In this document: positions 1 to 6,429 of the stretch, piece after piece
Layout of the letters: every line of letters begins with the position of its first letter
How positions within the stretch are numbered: position 1 is the first letter of the stretch
Source of the DNA: an uncultured archaeon
GTDB taxonomy: Archaea; Halobacteriota; Methanosarcinia; Methanotrichales; Methanotrichaceae
Direction of reading: 5' to 3'
Length of the DNA: 7,899 nt
Assembly: GCA_902385025.1 (NCBI GenBank)
Contig: CABMDX010000356.1
Span: 1-7,899, forward strand
Notes under the pieces: model-generated
Seen by the model: the letters and a program-made list of their open reading frames with translations, nothing else
Database searches by the model: none
Told to the model about the DNA's origin: nothing
Translations under genes and position numbers: made by a program

Positions 1-1216
1 CGCCTTCCGGAACCCTAGCATCAAAATTCTTCACGCTGAAGCTCAGAGCGCGGTTGAGGAAGTTGCCGAAAGCTCCCACCAATTCGGCATTCACCTTCTC
101 CGCGAATATCTTCCAGGAGAAGTTCACTTCCTTGTTGTGGGCGGTGTAGCTGGCCAGATAATAGCGCAGAAGGTCTGGATGAAGACCCTTCTCAAGATAG
201 TCTTCCTTCACCCAGATAACATTACCCCGGGATTTTGAAAATTTCTTGTCGTCGATCTTGAGCATGCCGCTCGCCACAACAGCCGAGGGAAGGGTATATC
301 CGGCTCCCTTGAGCATGGCCGGCCAGAATATGCAGTGGTGGTAGACGATGTCCCCTCCGATGAAGTGGATGATCTTCGCGCCATCTTTCCAGTATCTCTG
401 CCAATCCTGGCCATTTTTAGCGCACCATTCCTCGGTGAAGGCGATATAGCCTATGGGAGCATCCACCCAGACGTAAACCACCAGTTCATCATGGCCTGGG
501 AACTTGATGCCCCAGGACATGTTGCGCGTGATGCACCAGTCCTTCAGCTCCATCCGCACCCATTCCATGGCGTAATTCCGAGCTGATGCCGTTCCGCCGA
601 GCTTCTCCAGATACCCCAGCAGGAAATCCTTGAATTCCGAGAGCCGGAAGAAATAGTGTATTTGCTTGCGATACTCTGCCTTTCCGCCGCAGACCTTGCA
701 GACTGCGTTCTTGATCTCGCCTGGCTCCAGATGGCGGCCGCATCCCATGTCGCACTCATCGCCCCGGGCCGGCTTCCCGCAGTAGGGGCATTCCCCTTCT
801 ACATATCGATCCGGCAGGAAGCGCTGGCATTTCGGACAGTAGGCCAGCTCGATCTCCTTTGAATAGACATAGCCCTTCTCCTCCAGAGCCGTTACCATTT
901 GCTGCGTTCGATCATGGCAGGCAGGGTCGTCCGTATCGCCGAATAGATCGAATTTGACGCCCATTGCCCTGAAGACTTCATCGAAGTGCTTGTGATACCT
1001 GGCGACCAGCTCTTTCGGCGTTATGCCCTGGGCTTCGGCATTGACCACGATCGGCGTCCCGTGGGCATCGGAGCCGCAGACGAATAATACCTCTTGGTCC
1101 ATCTTGCGCATGCCCCGGACGAAGATGTCCGCAGGTACGTAAGTTCTTAGATGGCCCAGATGACAGGGCCCGTTTGCATAGGGCAGGCCGCTGGTTACAA
1201 GGATAGGCGATGACAA
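1..1216 (-). CDS. metG: Methionyl-tRNA synthetase, archaeal type (partial; 3' end outside window)
   Basis: Class I aminoacyl-tRNA synthetase that charges initiator and elongator tRNA-Met in the cytoplasm. About 405 residues are visible and the frame is open to the left edge, so the anticodon-binding end and any C-terminal tRNA-binding domain are missing. The N-terminus reads [16 protein letters not shown], followed by HLGH (residues 19-22, the HIGH signature). Zinc-knuckle cysteines lie at 127/130, 143/146, 155/159 and 173/176. The sequence WVDAPIGY follows, and KFSKS at 325-329 is the KMSKS loop. The third knuckle is spaced CX3C (CDMGC) where CX2C is common. I chose the TTG at 1216-1214 because it gives the N-terminus expected for the family. 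It also sits 7 bases after GAGGCGGTG, a good Shine-Dalgarno match, and no ATG in that frame lies nearby upstream. The gene is transcribed divergently from the secreted-protein gene at 1463. Family assignment is very secure; the start is probable. Confidence 0.95.
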   Translation of the reverse strand, partial: MSSPILVTSGLPYANGPCHLGHLRTYVPADIFVRGMRKMDQEVLFVCGSDAHGTPIVVNAEAQGITPKELVARYHKHFDEVFRAMGVKFDLFGDTDDPACHDRTQQMVTALEEKGYVYSKEIELAYCPKCQRFLPDRYVEGECPYCGKPARGDECDMGCGRHLEPGEIKNAVCKVCGGKAEYRKQIHYFFRLSEFKDFLLGYLEKLGGTASARNYAMEWVRMELKDWCITRNMSWGIKFPGHDELVVYVWVDAPIGYIAFTEEWCAKNGQDWQRYWKDGAKIIHFIGGDIVYHHCIFWPAMLKGAGYTLPSAVVASGMLKIDDKKFSKSRGNVIWVKEDYLEKGLHPDLLRYYLASYTAHNKEVNFSWKIFAEKVNAELVGAFGNFLNRALSFSVKNFDARVPEG

Positions 1217-1265
1217 ACTAGAACACCGCCTCGGTCTATGATTTAACAGGCAGATATAGGTTTCC
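1217..1265 (-). promoter_or_regulatory. Probable metG promoter and ribosome binding site
   Basis: Reading the minus strand, GAAACCTATATCT (about 1264-1252) resembles a BRE plus TATA box. Its centre is about 40 bases before the TTG start. A transcript starting about 25 bases downstream of the box would have a very short leader. GAGGCGGTG at 1232-1224 is the likely ribosome binding site, 7 bases from the TTG. The TATA call rests on spacing and composition only. Confidence 0.45.
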
Positions 1266-1375
1266 CAGCCTGGCTGCTATTGCCTTTTTTGCCTGAAGGA
1301 ATCTTGCCAGGCCAGTTGACCCACTATGGGCATGGGGCTATGGCACGGCTATACTTGGAAGTCATCCCTGGATAA

Positions 1376-1456
1376 GATGTATATAATCGAAATGGCAAAC
1401 ACTTTCCAATAGTATTAAATTAACCATCTCATAAGATGCAATAGATATAACGGGGG
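1376..1456 (+). promoter_or_regulatory. Promoter candidates and ribosome binding site for the first secreted protein
   Basis: Two AT-rich candidates for a TATA box lie upstream of the ATG at 1463: GTATATAAT at about 1379-1387 and TATTAAATT at about 1413-1421. The first would give a leader of about 50 bases, the second about 20. GGGGG at 1452-1456, 6 bases before the ATG, is the likely ribosome binding site. I cannot choose between the two boxes. Between about 1270 and 1375 I see no gene or clear structure. Confidence 0.4.
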
Positions 1457-1462
1457 TATAAG

Positions 1463-2554
1463 ATGAGATTAATTGTTCTGTCTCTTTTGCTGGCTGCAGT
1501 TCTTGGCACAGCCGTGGCCATTCCTCTGCAGGGCGGAAATGGAAATGCAACTGCCACACTCTTCGGGGCGATCAGGACGCCTTTGGCTGATGAGAATGCG
1601 ACGGGAGAGCTATTGAAGGTGGATATAGGGCTGACCGGAACCGAAAATGCCACTTATCAACTGGTGGACGGAAAGGACAATGTCTTTTTGCCAGGCTTAT
1701 ACAAGCCCCTTCAACCGGGAAGGCAATTGGTTTACTTCCTTATTCCTCAAGACGACCTCTTCAAGTTCATAAATGTGACTCCTGATAGTGGAAAATCATT
1801 CAGCATCAATTGGTGGGCAACTCCCAAGGGCGCAAGTTCCAATGCGGTGATAAGGTACTATGGAATCTCCGATTGGCTGATCAACCAGGATGAGCAGGGC
1901 ATCGTCATGCAGCTTCGCGTGCAGAACAACGGCACGAAGGACCTGTATGTCAGCCCGGAGAACTTTTCCCTCGTGGACCAGTGGGGCTGGTTCTACTATC
2001 CGACTCTGGGTTTCGATCCCGAGGAAATAGGTCCTCAAAATGCTACCGTGGGTCGCGTGTTGCTGGGATTTACCGGCATCTCGCTTCAGAGCAAGCCGAC
2101 TGCTTTGGTTTATGACTACCAGACCGCCAATCAGGTGGTAATTGATCTGGAGAACGATTATGTGCCTCTGTCTGACGCCGTTGTCTACGGTACCGCTGGC
2201 AGCTCCACTCAAGCCGCTATGCAGAGCACGGCGCCTGCTGCTATTCCGTCACCCGTCACAGGTCAGGCCGCGAGCAATAACCAGAGCCAGACAGAGAACG
2301 CCACGACACAAAAGCTGAGCTCTCTCAAGGATCAGATTGCTGCAAGCAAGGCTCGGCTTGCGGGTGTTTCAGACTCTGGCAGCCAGACGTCTGCGGTTGG
2401 CGCAAAGCTCAACTCGAGCCTCGATGCGGTCAGGGCAAGACTGGCCGCAACAAGGGGAGACCTGAGCAAAAAGACCGCCGACAATACAGCAAATAGCACA
2501 TCTAATAGCACGTCCAACAGCACATCTAACAGCACAGCAAGCACTGTTGGCTGA
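1463..2554 (+). CDS. Secreted, sequon-rich protein with two beta-sandwich-like modules and an Asn-Ser-Thr repeat tail
   Basis: Function unknown; 363 residues. Residues 1-19 form a classic Sec signal peptide: MR, a hydrophobic core, then AVA before IPLQ. There is no lipobox cysteine and no C-terminal membrane segment, so it is probably released or held at the surface non-covalently. Two related modules follow, about 45-110 (with YQLVDGKD, then LQPGRQLVYFLIP) and about 145-230 (with NFSLVDQWGW at 167-176, then VGRVLLGF). The pattern resembles DUF4352-like Ig folds; this is inference. Residues 286-334 hold two related segments, KARLA at 296-300 and RARLA at 324-328. The tail is four NSTS units (344-359). 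I count 14 N-X-S/T sequons, which suggests heavy N-glycosylation. The next gene is a clear paralogue. The start is supported by GGGGG 6 bases upstream and by the signal peptide. The coding call is strong; a surface or envelope role is inferred. Confidence 0.88.
   Translation: MRLIVLSLLLAAVLGTAVAIPLQGGNGNATATLFGAIRTPLADENATGELLKVDIGLTGTENATYQLVDGKDNVFLPGLYKPLQPGRQLVYFLIPQDDLFKFINVTPDSGKSFSINWWATPKGASSNAVIRYYGISDWLINQDEQGIVMQLRVQNNGTKDLYVSPENFSLVDQWGWFYYPTLGFDPEEIGPQNATVGRVLLGFTGISLQSKPTALVYDYQTANQVVIDLENDYVPLSDAVVYGTAGSSTQAAMQSTAPAAIPSPVTGQAASNNQSQTENATTQKLSSLKDQIAASKARLAGVSDSGSQTSAVGAKLNSSLDAVRARLAATRGDLSKKTADNTANSTSNSTSNSTSNSTASTVG
2492..2539 (+). repeat. Four tandem 12-base units encoding Asn-Ser-Thr-Ser/Ala
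   Basis: Direct in-frame repeat at 2492-2503, 2504-2515, 2516-2527 and 2528-2539, following the pattern AAYAGCACRTCY with the last unit ending in GCA. Each unit adds one N-S-T glycosylation sequon to the C-terminal tail of the secreted protein. Differences between units are mostly at third codon positions, so protein-level selection or an older expansion is likely. Copy number could vary between strains by slippage (inference). Confidence 0.85.
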
Positions 2555-2616
2555 AGGAACTTCAAAATGGCCGTGTCACCAGAAAGACACATCCACATAG
2601 CTGGATGTCTGAGATT

Positions 2617-2671
2617 CCAATTCCCGGGGCCGCTCATGCCCCGGGCTCTTTCTGGGATTGGTGTGTTTTTT
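2617..2671 (+). terminator. GC-rich hairpin followed by a T run
   Basis: CCCGGGGC (2623-2630) pairs perfectly with GCCCCGGG (2638-2645) around a 7-base loop. CCAAT (2617-2621) and ATTGG (2657-2661) could extend the structure across an internal loop. Six Ts follow at 2666-2671. It lies 69 bases after the first secreted gene's stop and before the next gene's promoter. A weaker hairpin (ACATCC 2589-2594 with GGATGT 2603-2608) precedes it. Archaeal termination depends mainly on the U-rich tract, so the hairpin may instead protect the 3' end. Confidence 0.55.
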
Positions 2672-2708
2672 AAGGCATAATGATATCCGGCGTTACAGAA
2701 CTAAATCA

Positions 2709-2758
2709 TAGCAAAATATATTATTAAGTTGCGCACAGGGGAGTATAATGTTGGGGGA
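2709..2758 (+). promoter_or_regulatory. Promoter and ribosome binding site of the second secreted protein
   Basis: GCAAAATATATTA (about 2711-2723) is a good BRE-plus-TATA match. Transcription would be expected to begin about 25 bases beyond its centre, near 2742-2745. That places the in-frame TTG at 2729 upstream of the transcript and leaves the ATG at 2768 as the likely start. GGGGGA at 2753-2758, 9 bases before that ATG, can serve as ribosome binding site. It implies that this gene has its own transcript, separate from its paralogue upstream. Confidence 0.5.
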
Positions 2759-2767
2759 ATATTCAGG

Positions 2768-3706
2768 ATGAGATGGATGGCTCTGGCCCTGCTCGTAATA
2801 CTTGTAATTGGGCCTTCTCGGGGGTATCCGCTGCATGCGAGCAACGGAGTTGTCAACTGCACCATCTATGGGGCCTTCAAGGATCCATGGGCAACGGCAA
2901 ATGCCAATGCCAACTCTTATGCCGTTCTCAATGTTGATCTCTCTTTGGAATGGATAAATTCCAGCAATAAGTCTTCAATCGGAGCCGCCTACAGCCTTAC
3001 TGACGGCAACGATCGGGCCTATAAATCCAGTCCCGATTATACGCGAGAGCTGCAGACCAGCCGCCGATTGATCGGCTTTGTGGTTCCCAAAGAGACCATC
3101 GCCAAGAGCTTGACTGTGGATCTCTCTACAGATCCGGCTGCAGGCGATCAGTTCTCCATTCCGTTTGCAGAAGTTGCCAATTCCAGCAATGGAAAGGTAA
3201 CGTTGCTCTATTATGGCATCACACGCACGTGGTCGGATTCCAATAAGAAGACCATCGAGCTGGACATGTCTCTGAACAACAACGATACACATAAGCTATT
3301 CCTGAATGCCGAGAACTTCAGCCTGGTGGATCAATGGGGATGGAAGTATGGCAGCCAGGAGTATGACCATTACGGCAGAAAGGGATTATCTGCTGTGAAT
3401 CTTGAGCCGAATGGCACAATTAGATCCGGGCTTATCTTCAGCTCCCTATCCCCGCTGAGCAGGCCGGCAGAATTGATTTATCGATATTCCAATAACAGCT
3501 CTCTGGCACTGGATATTGATCCAGAGGCTGGCCTGAAAAAGATTGAAAAGGCTCCAGAGAAATGTTCAACGTGCGGCAATGCCGAGGAGATTTCAGATGC
3601 ATCAAGCCTCGCGGGATCCATCAAGGCAACCAAGGCACGGCTGGCCAAGGTGAAGAAAAATAATACTGAAGAAGTCAGCGCTCCAAAGGGGAGGGATGAG
3701 CTTTAG
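2768..3706 (+). CDS. Secreted paralogue of the preceding protein, with CSTC motif and short charged tail
   Basis: Function unknown; 312 residues from ATG 2768. A frame opening at TTG 2729 adds 13 residues, but the ATG gives a signal peptide MRWMALALLVILVIGPSRG cut before YPLH. That matches the paralogue exactly in length (19 residues, then x-PL-xxx-NG). The TATA box also lies too close for the TTG to be transcribed. Two modules line up with those of the first protein: about 50-125 (YSLTDGND) and about 155-240 (NFSLVDQWGW at 183-192, then LEPNGTIRSGLIF and AELIYRY). About 10 N-X-S/T sequons are present. CSTC at 266-269 is absent from the paralogue and could bind metal or form a disulphide. One KARLA segment (279-295) precedes a charged end, and the NSTS tail is missing. 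No membrane anchor is visible. The gene is convergent with PINA, 18 bases apart. Probably an old tandem duplicate. Confidence 0.86.
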   Translation: MRWMALALLVILVIGPSRGYPLHASNGVVNCTIYGAFKDPWATANANANSYAVLNVDLSLEWINSSNKSSIGAAYSLTDGNDRAYKSSPDYTRELQTSRRLIGFVVPKETIAKSLTVDLSTDPAAGDQFSIPFAEVANSSNGKVTLLYYGITRTWSDSNKKTIELDMSLNNNDTHKLFLNAENFSLVDQWGWKYGSQEYDHYGRKGLSAVNLEPNGTIRSGLIFSSLSPLSRPAELIYRYSNNSSLALDIDPEAGLKKIEKAPEKCSTCGNAEEISDASSLAGSIKATKARLAKVKKNNTEEVSAPKGRDEL

Positions 3707-3724
3707 ATAAGAATAAGGGTGCGT

Positions 3725-5533
3725 TCACTCAGAACGTGCCCTCTGAACCTCGATTTTCTCACCCTGCTTCAGCCGCTTGATGATCCTCTTGGCCATCTCT
3801 GAGGACTTGGCTACGCGGATGTCGCCTCTGCGGCCAACGGTCGCGGTGAACACGGGCTCTTCGCCCACGAACACTTCCACCGACTCTCCTGCCATTCCCT
3901 CCAGCCAGATGATAAGATGTTTTGAGGTCTCCTCCATTCGAGGAGCAGGAAGGCCAGGCTCATCCTTTGTGCGAACATCGATATGCAGCCCCAGGTTCTT
4001 CTCTATCTGATCGATGTTATTTCCCGCTTTGACGATCACCCTTGCAGCCTCGTCCTGAGGAACATGTATCACCGCGCTTGAGTCGGTGAGCATCTCCACC
4101 TGGAAGGGACCATGTACATGGTGAGAGATCTCCTTCTCGATCTCCCGGCTTGCCAGCTTCCAGGATGGCTTTTTGCCCTCTCTGGACACTGGCATGACCA
4201 CGATCTCCTCGCCATAGGTGTACATTTCAAATTCGGCTTGGCCTGTCTCGAAATCCTTTACCACTATAACTGGCCTTGCCAGGTCCGCCTCCACCATGCC
4301 CGTCGGCACCTTGACCAAAAACTCCACATCCAGGACCTTGGTAACCTCGCCCTTCTCAATGAAGACCACGGTGTCAACCACCTGTGGTATCATGCCCAGG
4401 TCCACGCGGCCTAAAAGCCGCTGCAAGGCATCTATGGGCTTGTTGGCATGAACCACTCCGATCATGCCCACACCGGCGAGCCGCATATCCGCAAAGACCT
4501 GGAAGTCGCGCGTCTTTCTGACCTCGTCGTAAATGGTATAATCCGGCCGGACCAGCAGCAGGATATCTGCCGAGGCCTCCATGCTGCCTTCCAGGGGAGC
4601 ATATTGAGTAATCTCCGGCGGAACCTGCAGATCGCGAGGCGATTCCAGGGTCTTGACCACATAGTTGCAGCTCAGCAGATACTCGGCCACGCCTGCGGCA
4701 AAGGTTGACTTGCCAGAACCCGGAGGCCCGGCAATTAGAATGCCTCTCTGCCCCTCTTTCAGACGGGCCTTCAGCTCTGCATTATGCCGGTACGAGTCGA
4801 AGTTCACCCTGGCCACGGGCCGGACGGCAGTGATCTCCAGACCATCGGAGAACGGGGGCTTGGCTATGGCAATTCTCATAGGCCCGAGCTGAATTATAGT
4901 GGCGCCCATCTTCTCCATCTCAACATAGCCTTCCGGATCGGCCTTCGTCCGCTCGTAGATCTCCCTTGATAAGTCTCTCAGCTCTCTTTCAGTGAGAGGC
5001 CGCTCCCCCAGACGAACAAGTGAGAAGTCACCCACCCGACCGCGTTTGGCCATGGGCACTGCGCCCTCTTTGAGATGCACTGAAAGAGTGTCCTCGGTGA
5101 AGTACTTCTCCATGGACAGTGGCTTGATAGCTTCGCGTTGAGGGCGGACATACTCCACATCCAGGCCCATGGCCTCGGACACTCTGGACTGAACCTGATC
5201 GCTTGTCAGGAAAGAGGCGCCGAGCTCCAGGGCGACATCCCTGATCATGGCATCGATCTCTCCACCACCTGCAAGCTTGATCTGGTCCAGGTTTGGTCTG
5301 ATTCCAACGTACTCCAGCTCAATTCTTCCGTTCTTTGCAAGCTCTGAGAGCCTTCGAAGCTCCTCCAGGCCCCTGATCCCTATATCTCGCCCGTGGTTGG
5401 CCTGAGCCTCCAGCTCCGCTACCACTGCTTCGGGCACAACAATTCTGCGGCCCTGCAGCTCGCCTGCTTTGATCTTGGCAGATACCCTGCCATCTATTAC
5501 CACGCTGGTATCTGGCACTAACGGTTGCGCCAT
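3725..5533 (-). CDS. PINA-type PIN-domain / PilT-like ATPase / KH-domain protein
   Basis: 602 residues, a complete member of archaeal COG1855. Residues 1-130 form a PIN domain with acidic residues D8, E35/E40, D94 and D112 in the expected places. Residues about 225-410 form a RecA-like secretion-type ATPase with Walker A GPPGSGKST (269-277), a Walker B-like segment TIYDEVR (333-339) and a His-box VHANKPIDALQRL (from 361). Residues about 475-525 resemble a KH domain, but the GXXG loop reads VKAG (501-504). A small basic C-terminal domain ends the protein. The Sulfolobus homologue is known as a hexameric ATPase that migrates Holliday junctions and works with Hjc. By homology the role here is DNA recombination or repair, not pilus retraction. 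The start ATG has GGGATG 9 bases upstream. A cysteine-rich gene ends 51 bases upstream and may be cotranscribed. Confidence 0.93.
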   Translation of the reverse strand: MAQPLVPDTSVVIDGRVSAKIKAGELQGRRIVVPEAVVAELEAQANHGRDIGIRGLEELRRLSELAKNGRIELEYVGIRPNLDQIKLAGGGEIDAMIRDVALELGASFLTSDQVQSRVSEAMGLDVEYVRPQREAIKPLSMEKYFTEDTLSVHLKEGAVPMAKRGRVGDFSLVRLGERPLTERELRDLSREIYERTKADPEGYVEMEKMGATIIQLGPMRIAIAKPPFSDGLEITAVRPVARVNFDSYRHNAELKARLKEGQRGILIAGPPGSGKSTFAAGVAEYLLSCNYVVKTLESPRDLQVPPEITQYAPLEGSMEASADILLLVRPDYTIYDEVRKTRDFQVFADMRLAGVGMIGVVHANKPIDALQRLLGRVDLGMIPQVVDTVVFIEKGEVTKVLDVEFLVKVPTGMVEADLARPVIVVKDFETGQAEFEMYTYGEEIVVMPVSREGKKPSWKLASREIEKEISHHVHGPFQVEMLTDSSAVIHVPQDEAARVIVKAGNNIDQIEKNLGLHIDVRTKDEPGLPAPRMEETSKHLIIWLEGMAGESVEVFVGEEPVFTATVGRRGDIRVAKSSEMAKRIIKRLKQGEKIEVQRARSE

Positions 5534-5542
5534 TGTTTAAAA

Positions 5543-5605
5543 CATCCCTTTGAGCATCAATTATCAGATGAAACAAAAATAGAGCTAGAGATATACTATA
5601 TCCAT
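5543..5605 (-). promoter_or_regulatory. Possible internal promoter and ribosome binding site for PINA
   Basis: On the minus strand, GATATAGTATATC (5602-5590) lies at the very end of the upstream cysteine-rich gene and resembles a TATA box. It is about 60 bases before the PINA ATG, giving a leader of about 35 bases. GGGATG at 5548-5543 could serve as a moderate ribosome binding site. Alternatively, PINA is only read from the upstream promoter; the sequence does not decide. Confidence 0.3.
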
Positions 5606-6268
5606 CTTTCGCTTTTTAGCAATCCATTCCAGCACATAATCTATGTCCATCTGTCTTCTCGTCTGAAGGCTTGCCTTTACTACCATGATCGGGCACCCGG
5701 ACATTGCCTCAGAAATCTTCTGGGAGGATGCCGCCCCAAATCCGGGGTCCAGTCTCCTCAATAAATAAAGCTTGATATCGCTGCAGGCAAAGCCCTCGTC
5801 GGTCTTGTGCCCAAATTCAATGCAAACACTTCCGGGAGCCATAAGCAGGCGAAAGGCCACGTTGTAGCTGGCAAACTTGCTTCGATCATAAAGCTTCCTC
5901 TCCGAGAGCGCAGGGCACAGGTCCTCTTCCAATATGGTGCGGCCCACGTTCTCCAGCTCTTCTTGCATCTGCCTGGAGTACTGGGAGCAGCCTGCCATCT
6001 TCTGAGCTGTGAGGTTCTTTAAAGAGGCGTCCCTGGCGTGGCAGTGCTCGCTTTTGTCCACCATCCAGAAATCCTTGCTGAGCGGGAAGGAGGCCGGAGC
6101 ATAATTGTCGCAGCTCTTGCACTTTATGTCGATGATGACCTCTTTGCTGAGGAACGGCGCGATGCCCTCCAGTGTATCCAGTGCATCTAAGGCGCGAAAG
6201 TCTGCTCCGCTGCCAAGTTTTTTCTTGGCTTCCCTTGCTGCAAAGAGTATTTCGTTCTTGCTATCCAT
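5585..6268 (-). CDS. Unrecognised cysteine-rich protein
   Basis: I do not recognise this family. The preferred start (6268) gives 227 residues and begins MDSKNEILFAAREAKKKLG. AAGGAA about 5 bases upstream supports it. In-frame ATGs at 6295 and 6331 would add 9 or 21 residues, and neither has well-placed ribosome binding bases. There is no signal peptide or membrane segment, so it is probably cytoplasmic. Eight cysteines occur: CKSC at 50-53, C76 (in EHCHAR), C94, C118, C149, C162 and C192. The first four (CXXC-22-C-17-C) could bind zinc or an iron-sulphur cluster; this is inference. The C-terminal third (IKLYLLRRLDPGFG, then CPIMVVKAS) looks like an alpha/beta fold and ends with a basic stretch, KKRKMDIVYL. 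It lies 51 bases upstream of PINA on the same strand and is divergent from the por operon. Coding status is supported by length, normal composition and plausible amino-acid use. Confidence 0.72.
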   Translation of the reverse strand: MDSKNEILFAAREAKKKLGSGADFRALDALDTLEGIAPFLSKEVIIDIKCKSCDNYAPASFPLSKDFWMVDKSEHCHARDASLKNLTAQKMAGCSQYSRQMQEELENVGRTILEEDLCPALSERKLYDRSKFASYNVAFRLLMAPGSVCIEFGHKTDEGFACSDIKLYLLRRLDPGFGAASSQKISEAMSGCPIMVVKASLQTRRQMDIDYVLEWIAKKRKMDIVYL

Positions 6269-6354
6269 AAGATTTCCTTCATACTCCGAAGTCATGACTC
6301 CGGCTGAATGAATTCTGAAAAGATAGTGCATCTTACATAAGAACTTGCCGTGGC

Positions 6355-6423
6355 TCCGAAAGAGATATATTTACTCATCACTTTTTCGCGGGGAAGAGAG
6401 AATAGCCCGCAAAAATTGGAGGT
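6355..6423 (+). promoter_or_regulatory. por operon promoter (TATA/BRE) and Shine-Dalgarno
   Basis: CCGAAAGAGATATATTTA (about 6356-6373) matches a BRE followed by a TATA box and is the clearest promoter in the window. Transcription would be expected near 6392-6396, giving a leader of about 35 bases. GGAGGT at 6418-6423 is a full match to the anti-Shine-Dalgarno and ends 6 bases before the TTG start of porC. The box is nearly symmetrical (minus strand TAAATATATC), so it might also fire towards the cysteine-rich gene, but the BRE-like bases favour the por direction. Confidence 0.6.
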
Positions 6424-6429
6424 TGGCCC

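Noticed and set aside
1269..1375. Possible small RNA in the metG / secreted-protein intergenic region.
   Set aside because: No clear stem, terminator or promoter with consistent spacing could be seen beyond those already assigned to the flanking genes.
1796..2212. Long open frame on the minus strand inside the first secreted gene (and similar frames inside metG and PINA).
   Set aside because: They are antisense to well-supported genes, with no recognisable motifs and odd compositions, so they are shadow frames.
2729..2767. TTG at 2729 as start of the second secreted protein (13 extra residues).
   Set aside because: It lies only a few bases after the TATA box, adds a polar stretch before the signal peptide, and breaks the match in signal-peptide length with the paralogue.
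2748..2771. A seven-codon upstream frame (ATG at 2748, TGA overlapping the ATG at 2768 as ATGA), preceded by GGGGAG, that looks like a leader peptide coupled to the second secreted gene.
   Set aside because: The TATA box at about 2711-2723 predicts transcription from about 2742-2745, so the GGGGAG would not be in the mRNA. Such a short frame is easily a chance event.
3695..3706. C-terminal RDEL of the second secreted protein resembles the eukaryotic ER retention signal.
   Set aside because: Archaea have no ER retention system of this kind, and four residues in a charged tail can match by chance.
3725..5533. PilT/VirB11-like ATPase motifs could suggest a pilus or secretion system.
   Set aside because: The N-terminal PIN domain and C-terminal KH domain define the COG1855/PINA family, and no pilin or membrane platform gene lies nearby.
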